Below, piece by piece: positions 10,417 to 15,640 of a stretch of 15,640 nt of DNA (position 1 is the first letter of the stretch; each line of letters starts with the position of its first letter). Under the pieces are notes generated by a model. It saw nothing but the letters and a program-made list of their open reading frames with translations, was not told where the DNA came from and searched no databases. The stretch is from Cochliopodium minus. Taxonomy: Eukaryota; Discosea; Himatismenida; Cochliopodiidae. A program made the position numbers and the translations under genes. The stretch is from the NCBI GenBank assembly GCA_024220525.1, contig JAMYWO010000127.1:97186-112825 (forward strand), written 5' to 3'.

Positions 10417-12202
10417 ATGAAGAGGAAAGCAGAAAAAATTGAAACAAATGATAATCTTGAAAATGTATGTTATTCAAAGAATTAGATTAATCAAATATTT
10501 TATAAACCTTTCAAACCGTTATATTAATAAATATCATTCCAGAAAGATCAATTATCAGAACAAGAGGCAGAAATATATGACAGACAAATCAGATTATGGG
10601 GAGCAGAGACACAACATAGGTTCATCTAATAAAAATAAATTTTTTTTTTTTCAACACAGTGATAACGATGTAATTATAGGATGGGCAAATCCAAAGTATT
10701 GATAGTGGGATTGAGGGGATTATCTGTTGAGGTGATAAAGAATATAGTGCTTGCAGGAGTGGGAAATGTGACGATCATAGATCATAATAAGGTCAAGGAG
10801 GAAGATTTGGGTGTCAATTATTTTTTGGAGGAGAAGGATATTGGAAAAAATGTAAAATTTGAATTTTTTTTATTGAAAGAATAATCATATTTGAATCGAA
10901 TAGATGTTATAATATGATCATCAATTACTCGGGAAAATTTTTTTTTCTTTTTGAATATGACACATATTTTTAAATAAATCATTAATCTCGAGATATATCT
11001 AAGACAATTGATATTTACATACAGTGGAGGTGATTCGAATAATTATGCAAATTATTTTTTAGCTAATGTATTAGATATATTATATAATATATATTATAAT
11101 AATTGTATTGATTTTTTGATCAAAAAATTAAATTAAATAATTTTAAAAAAATTTTGCTAGCAAATTAAAATCACAAATGAACTTGAAATTATTAATGATT
11201 AAAGAATACTTTCATTTTATTTTTATGTCAAATTTTAATATTTTTTTTTTTTTTTTAAATAACTTTCTCTATTTACTATCAAAAAAATTATTTACAATTT
11301 TTTTCATAGAGAGTTCAAGCTGCATATAACAACATTTGCGATTTGAATCCTATGATGAAAGTAACGATAGACGAAGAAGATGTAGCAAAGAAGGGCGAAG
11401 AATTTTTCAAAAACTTTGATATCGTCTGCTTGTCTGACTGCTGCAGGAGCTTGATCTCCAAAATCAATGTCATTTGCAGAAAATATAACAAACCTTTTTT
11501 CGCAGGAGGTTCTTTCGGATTTTTCGGTTACATTTTTACTGATCACAACCAATTCAAATATTTAAGGTTTGAATTTTTTTTTTGTAGAATCCAATTTTGT
11601 TTTTTTTCTTTTGAACTTTTATTTTTTTTACAAAAATTATTTTACACATAACCCACAAATGAAAATTTATAAAAAAATTTGATTACTTTTAAAATGTTAA
11701 AAAAAAAAACATTTTTAAAAATCTGCAATATAAATTTGATTTTATTGTTAATTATTACCCTTTTTTTTTTTTTTGGATATGCAGCACAAACGAAGACCAA
11801 TCAGAGTTCAAAACAGTGGAATGCCCAGACTTCAACACCACCGTCACCAAGAAATGGGACGACTTCCCTAAAGGCAGAGGACTCTCCGTCTCTCCCTTCT
11901 ACTTCGGCCTCTGCGTCCTCTTTGAATTTTGGGATCAACACGGCCGTTTTCCTACCTCAGAAGACAAACAAAAGCTTTTGGACATCAAAGCCCTCAATGG
12001 TAAAGTTGATGACAAAATCAAGGACTCTTTGTTTGACGATATCATTGTCAACTCTCCTTCTGAGATCTCCTCTGTTTGTGCTATCATTGGCGGGTTCTTC
12101 TCCCAGGAGATCATCAAGATCATTTCGGCCAAGGAGGAGCCTTTGCTCAACTTTTTTATTTATGATGGTTTGGATGGGACCGGAAGGTTTCTTCTCATTT
12201 GA
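10417..12202 (+). CDS. SAE1: SAE1/AOS1, small subunit of the SUMO-activating enzyme E1
   Basis: Five exons (10417-10464, 10543-10619, 10680-10851, 11310-11566, 11785-12202) join in frame to 323 codons plus TGA; human SAE1 is 346. Introns are 78, 60, 458 and 218 nt, all GT..AG. The family N-terminal motif YDRQIRLWGAETQHR carries the Arg that reaches into the partner's adenylation site. A ThiF/E1 Rossmann nucleotide fold follows (KVLIVGLRGLSVEVIKNIVL, then NVTIIDH), then NICDLNP, FFKNFDIVCLSDC, KPFFAGGSFGFFGY and, in the C-terminal part, SSVCAIIGGFFSQEIIK and FFIYDGLDGTGRFLL. SAE1 pairs with UBA2, which holds the catalytic Cys, to activate SUMO with ATP, mainly in the nucleus. It is shorter than human SAE1 between the two halves. 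The last exon is far richer in G/C, especially C-ending codons, than the others. The start is the first ATG in frame with the family motif. Confidence 0.94.
10852..11309 (+). other. Long SAE1 intron 3
   Basis: This 458-nt intron (donor GTAAAA, acceptor TTTTTTCATAG) is several times longer than the typical intron here. It is AT-rich, with a T run near 11241-11256 and an alternating AT tract near 11080-11100. I see no coding exon or RNA gene inside it, and the protein on either side is continuous with the family. Confidence 0.55.
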
Positions 12203-12366
12203 GCATTTCGTACAAATTTTGAAAAAGAAATTTCCAATAACACCAAAATTAAATTGATTAATAATTTTAATTCTTTTTTTAATATTTAATTAAATTAAAT
12301 TCAATATTATTCATAAATCAAAACAAGTAAAAAAAATCGCAAGATACAATATAAAATTTTTATTTT

Positions 12367-13350
12367 TTACAAATCATAAGACTCCAATACTTTAGTTAAA
12401 AGATTGGGCTGGTTTAAAGGGGGAGAACCGTTCTGAGAAGCAAAGTTGACGGTCAACAAGAGGTCCTTCTCGATCTGATCGGACCTGCGCTTGTTCTCCC
12501 CAAACTTGAACTTGTTGACGTCCAAAGCTGGCAAATCACCAGACTGAGTCTCGGCATCGAAAGCCTTGCTGGCATGCTTCAAAACGTTGAAATAAGAACA
12601 AGGAAAGTCCTCGTAGGGGTTCTGGGTGGTGCCTGTGGGAGGTGCGTCTCCTTCCTCCTCTTCTTCCTCTTCTTCCTCTTCTTTTTTTTGATCTATTTCT
12701 TCTTTGGGGACGGGATTGTTGATTATATCTATTATGGAGACGATATCATTGATTTTATTTTTGTGTATATCAGGTGCAGTTCCATCCTTATAAACATCGA
12801 GATCTTTTTTAATCTTCACTTCTTTGCCCTCATTGTTGATGATATTATTGACGATTGGATTATCCTCGTTGGGGTCTTTTGATTTGCATGTGGCATTGGA
12901 AGTGGTGTTGCTATTATTGCTATGGAGTTTGGGCATCTCGTCATCGGAATTGCTGTTATTGTTGTTGATCATGTTGGATTCCATGTTATTCAGCTTGGAA
13001 ACATTATTGATGTTTATATTAATATTGTTCCTATCAATTATGTTTTCCTTTGAATCTATTGTTTGATTATTGTGTGATATATTTAGATTATTATTGATTT
13101 TGCTATTATTTATATCATTATTGCTTATATTGCTTTTTTCTTGTTCCTTTTTGATGGTTTTGGGCAAGATGATGACATCATCCTCCATGATTGGATCATC
13201 CACTATCCCATTCTCCTTCTTCAACTCCTTCTTGATGGCCGGTTTTTCCTTGAGGGGGCTGTTTTTCTTACTGAAACTGATTTTGGGAAGTTCATCATTG
13301 AGGAAGAAATTGCTTGTGTCCTCTTCAATATCATCTATCTGAGATATCAT
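12367..13350 (-). CDS. Acidic/Asn-rich protein of unknown function with SUMO-type motifs
   Basis: This is a single-exon frame of 327 residues with ATG at 13350 and TAA at 12367. The N-terminus is acidic and Lys-rich. Residues 56-62 (EDDVIIL) look like a SUMO-interaction motif, and three psi-K-x-E SUMO-acceptor-like motifs (IKKE, LKKE, IKKE) lie at residues 39-42, 43-46 and 66-69. An Asn-rich stretch (about 76-155) and a run of ten Glu around residue 230 follow. The last ~80 residues are ordered in composition (PYEDFPCSYFNVLKHASKAF, then DLPALDVNKFKFGENKRRSD, then LLLTVNFASQ) and are probably the conserved part. I do not recognise the family; a nuclear protein, perhaps in transcription or chromatin, is a guess. 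The gene converges on SAE1 with a 164-bp gap, and its 3' third uses unusually G/C-rich codons. Confidence 0.75.
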   Translation of the reverse strand: MISQIDDIEEDTSNFFLNDELPKISFSKKNSPLKEKPAIKKELKKENGIVDDPIMEDDVIILPKTIKKEQEKSNISNNDINNSKINNNLNISHNNQTIDSKENIIDRNNINININNVSKLNNMESNMINNNNSNSDDEMPKLHSNNSNTTSNATCKSKDPNEDNPIVNNIINNEGKEVKIKKDLDVYKDGTAPDIHKNKINDIVSIIDIINNPVPKEEIDQKKEEEEEEEEEEGDAPPTGTTQNPYEDFPCSYFNVLKHASKAFDAETQSGDLPALDVNKFKFGENKRRSDQIEKDLLLTVNFASQNGSPPLNQPNLLTKVLESYDL

Positions 13351-13578
13351 TTCTCTGATTCTTAAAAAAAATCAACATAAAAAAAATTATATTTCAATCA
13401 ATATTTTGCATTCCTTTTTCAAAGGCATATTTTCTTGTTCATTCTTTAGTATATTCAACAAGAAATATGATTTATATTATATTTGTAAGTATAATGAATA
13501 AGGATTGAACTCTTATAAAATACACCGATTTATAGTCGAATATGGATATATTAAAATATAATTTTGTTGTAGATTTAT

Positions 13579-14334
13579 TTACCCATTTTTCTTTTTAGAA
13601 GATGTACGCTCTTTGGATGATTTCTTTTCTTTGATCTTCTCTTTGGAATTTTTATGGCTCCTCGACAATCTCTTAATATTATTGGGAGAGGAAACACTCC
13701 TATCATCATTATTATTTCCATACAATATCTTTGAAGGATATTTTTGCTTGTAAGTATTATTGTTGTTATTGATATTATGATTGAAGAGATCTAATTCTAA
13801 TTTTTCCAATTTCTCACTATTTCGTCTCTTCTTCAATTTATCCTTGGATGATTTATCTTTGGATGATATATATGATGTTTTATCTTTAGATGAAGTTTTA
13901 TCCATAGCAGTGATTGTTTTATCCTTGGAAGATGTTTTGTCTTTAGATGATTTATTCTTTGATGATATATAAGATGTTTTATCTTTTGATATATATGAAG
14001 TTTTAAAAGATGTTTTATCTTTGGAAGTGATTGTTTTGTCCTTGGAAGATGTTTTGTCTTTAAATGATTTATCCTTTGAGGAGATATGACTTTTCTTTTT
14101 GCTTTCCCTATCTCGATCCCTATCTCTATTCCTCCTCTTGGATCTCGATCTCTTCCTCTTCTTCCGTCTCTCGCTCCCACTCCCACCACACGTTGAGGAT
14201 CCCTCGTCAAATTCCTCGATATCCTCTATTTCATCATTCTTGAGATAATCATAGCGGTGAATGATATCATCTGATGTTTTCTTGATGGATGAATCCAAAA
14301 TTGGCCTTTTTTTATTCACCCTAAAGATGCTCAT
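13579..14334 (-). CDS. RS-like, Lys/Ser-repeat protein of unknown function
   Basis: This is a single frame of 251 residues, from ATG at 14334 (after a run of A on its strand) to TAA at 13579. The first ~50 residues (MSIFRVNKKRPILDSS.., then an acidic EDIEEFDE patch) may be the conserved part. Residues 55-81 are a basic Arg/Ser/Asp block (ERRKKRKRSRSKRRNRDRDR) like the RS/RD tracts of splicing factors. Residues 84-167 are repeats of SSKDKT, and the tail is Ser/Lys-rich with a short Asn run. It is expected to be disordered and nuclear. The specific family is not recognised. It lies upstream of, and on the same strand as, the Asn-rich gene, 228 bp away. Confidence 0.7.
   Translation of the reverse strand: MSIFRVNKKRPILDSSIKKTSDDIIHRYDYLKNDEIEDIEEFDEGSSTCGGSGSERRKKRKRSRSKRRNRDRDRDRESKKKSHISSKDKSFKDKTSSKDKTITSKDKTSFKTSYISKDKTSYISSKNKSSKDKTSSKDKTITAMDKTSSKDKTSYISSKDKSSKDKLKKRRNSEKLEKLELDLFNHNINNNNNTYKQKYPSKILYGNNNDDRSVSSPNNIKRLSRSHKNSKEKIKEKKSSKERTSSKKKNG
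13834..14085 (-). repeat. In-frame SKDKTS coding repeat (minisatellite-like)
   Basis: About eleven units related to SSKDKT are arranged in two similar higher-order blocks of roughly 30 residues. Each block runs KDKS/KNKS, KDKTSSKDKT, IT, then a variable part ending SYIS. At DNA level the unit shows as repeated atctttGGATGA-like 15-18-mers on the plus strand. Variation between units suggests an old repeat maintained by selection on composition. Confidence 0.7.
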
Positions 14335-15427
14335 TTTTTTTTTATTTTTTAATAATATTGTTATTTAAAAAAATCAATTTTGAATTTTTGAATTTTTTTG
14401 AAAATTGAGGAAACCTAATACTTTAACTTGGTTTTCATACATAAATCATCTAACTTTAAAAAGACATGTTCATTTGACTTTCTGGTAGTGAAAACTTTAA
14501 ATAATAAATACACTTTTTTTGAGTATTGTAATTTCGAATCCTCTGTACAATCTTAATTGAATTATATTAGAAATGAACAACATAATTTTGGAGTTTATTA
14601 TTAAAAACATTTTCAAACTTTGGCCAAAACATATAAAAATTTACATTTTTTCTTAAAAACTATGTCAATCATAATTTAAATAAATTTTAATTATTTCTTT
14701 TTATTTTTTAACATTTTTTCAAAATTTTGATCCTCTAAACATCTTGTCCGTTTAACCAGCAAAAAAAAATTATTGGTTAGAAAATCCCTCTTTTGAACTC
14801 ACTGATCATCAACAAAAGATCTTCTTCGTAGTTGTTACAGAACTCATGTGCAACAAGTTGTTCACCTTGGACCAAACCATCTTATTGTTTAGCGGCAAAG
14901 TCTTCAAGTTGAAGATTTATTATTGGAAATAAAATGCATTTACTGAGAAAATTTTTTCTTATATTTGAAGATCTCCTTTTTTTAATTAAAATATTTTTCT
15001 GTGAAATAAATTTGAAAAAAATTTATTATAATTTGTGAAATTGAATTTTTTCTATTTACTAAAAATCCACTCAATTCCAAATAATTATTGCTCACATTTT
15101 GGGAAATTCTTCAATTTAATTGAGTTTTTCTATTTTTCTATTTTTATTTAATCATTTTGTTTTTCAAATCGCATTTTGGAAAGAGAAAAATTTATCTTAA
15201 TTTTTTTGTGATTAGTTTAAAATTTGAAATTTAGGCAAAGATTTTGAAGTTTTGAATCTTTTTAAATTTTAATCAAAAAGAAAAAGATTCAAAGATTTTA
15301 AACTTTTATTCTCTGAAAAAAATAAAAATTAAAAAAATTAATAAAATTGTTAATAAATAAAAATTCAAAAAAAAACTTTTTAAAAACTTTTTAAAAACAA
15401 AAATTAAACAAAAAATACTTTTAAATA
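14335..15427. other. Long AT-rich intergenic region
   Basis: More than 1 kb lies between the RS-like gene's start and the next gene's start. It should hold both promoters. Apart from the coding-like patch at 14777-14946 I see no gene, RNA or mobile element, only A- and T-rich runs. Confidence 0.5.
14777..14946 (-). pseudogene. Coding-like fragment with one in-frame TAA
   Basis: A G/C-richer island stands out in the AT-rich spacer. On the minus strand it reads INLQLEDFAAKQ, then a TAA at 14884-14882, then DGLVQGEQLVAHEFCNNYEE.. and on to LLLMISEFKRGIF, with a final TAA at 14779-14777. The composition is very protein-like. TAA differs from CAA by one base, so this looks like a gene or exon remnant with one nonsense change. 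The same DNA is also open on the plus strand (14760-14932, after an AACCAG acceptor-like site), which gives a hydrophobic peptide. I favour the minus strand. The family is unknown. Confidence 0.3.
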
Positions 15428-15640
15428 ATGAAATTATTACCTTTCATATTTGCTTTCATGGTTCTTGGATACTTTTGTCAAACTCCTCCAATCATTGAAG
15501 TTGACTTGTAAAACAAAATTATTAAATTATTTATTTCATTTTCAAAACAATTTTTAAAATTTTCAACTAAAAAAAAAAATTAGAAATGTTGATGCATCAG
15601 TTTCAACAACAGGATTAACTCAAAGATTGGTGAGAGCAGT
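15428..15640 (+). CDS. Start of a secreted/membrane protein gene (partial)
   Basis: An ATG at 15428-15430 opens a clear signal peptide (MKLLPFIFAFMVLGYFCQ), then TPPIIEVD. A 76-nt intron follows (15508-15583, GTAAAA..TTAG, phase 2). Exon 2 starts at 15584 and continues LNVDASVSTTGLTQRLVRAV to the window end. The N-terminal hydrophobic stretch followed by a polar mature region suggests secretion or a type I membrane protein. The family is not recognisable from 46 residues. Confidence 0.6.

Noticed and set aside
10439-10702. Plus-strand 87-codon frame over the SAE1 start
   Set aside because: It runs through SAE1 introns 1 and 2 in another frame. The family motif YDRQIRLWG lies in the spliced frame starting at 10417.
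12574-13365. Several plus-strand frames over the Asn-rich gene
   Set aside because: Their Leu/Ile/Phe-rich composition is what the complement of Asn/Glu/Lys codons gives. The minus frame is one uninterrupted 327-codon gene.
13833-14210. Second long minus-strand frame (125 codons) inside the Lys/Ser-repeat gene
   Set aside because: It is a by-product of the regular codon repeat. The main frame has an A-preceded ATG, an RS block and a clean stop.
1-15640. Ciliate-type code with TAA/TAG read as Gln
   Set aside because: TAA and TGA end well-matched genes at sensible places (5989, 6227, 8433, 12202, 12367), and the long kinase exon contains none of these codons internally.
1-15640. CRISPR arrays, rRNA, tRNA, insertion sequences
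   Set aside because: No regularly spaced direct repeats, no tRNA cloverleaf or rRNA core, and no transposase motif were found by reading both strands. Only simple A/T runs recur.

Overview
This window is AT-rich eukaryotic nuclear DNA with compact genes. Most introns are short (about 48-90 nt, a few up to 458 nt), open with GT and close with AG, and are far more A/T-rich than the exons. Start codons tend to sit behind runs of A. The proteins include Asn-rich and Lys-rich low-complexity tracts, and the confident genes stop at TAA or TGA. This suits a free-living, mitochondriate amoeboid protist (dictyostelid- or amoebozoan-like, or another AT-rich protist). The nuclear gene for the complex I assembly factor NDUFAF6 argues against an anaerobe that has lost complex I. 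The species cannot be named from the sequence.

Layout: (1) 1-5989, plus strand, is the 3' part of a large Roco-family gene with RCC1 propeller blades, a Roc GTPase, a COR-like region, a small Zn-ribbon-like CxxC pair, a protein kinase and a C-terminal coiled coil. Its first blades (1-808) are riddled with frame breaks, whereas everything from 901 on reads cleanly after splicing. (2) 6227-7995, minus strand, encodes a membrane-anchored protein with an ectodomain related to the bacterial phosphate-binding protein PstS. (3) 8433-10263, minus strand, is NDUFAF6 in five exons. (4) 10417-12202, plus strand, is SAE1/AOS1, the small subunit of the SUMO-activating enzyme, in five exons; it is head to head with NDUFAF6 across 153 bp. 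(5) 12367-13350, minus strand, is an unrecognised acidic/Asn-rich protein convergent with SAE1; it carries a SUMO-interaction-like motif and SUMO-acceptor-like motifs. (6) 13579-14334, minus strand, is an RS/Lys-Ser repeat protein. (7) 14335-15427 is mostly empty AT-rich DNA with one coding-like fragment. (8) From 15428, plus strand, runs the start of a gene for a secreted or membrane protein, cut by the window end.

The genes do not form one pathway. SAE1 has the clearest nuclear role, NDUFAF6 is mitochondrial, the PstS-like protein should face the outside or a lumen, and the Roco kinase is probably a cytoplasmic signalling protein. The most notable items are the RCC1-Roc-COR-kinase fusion with its broken 5' blades, the PstS-like membrane receptor, the shared unusual splice donor in the head-to-head pair, and the GC-rich coding islands at the SAE1 convergent junction.
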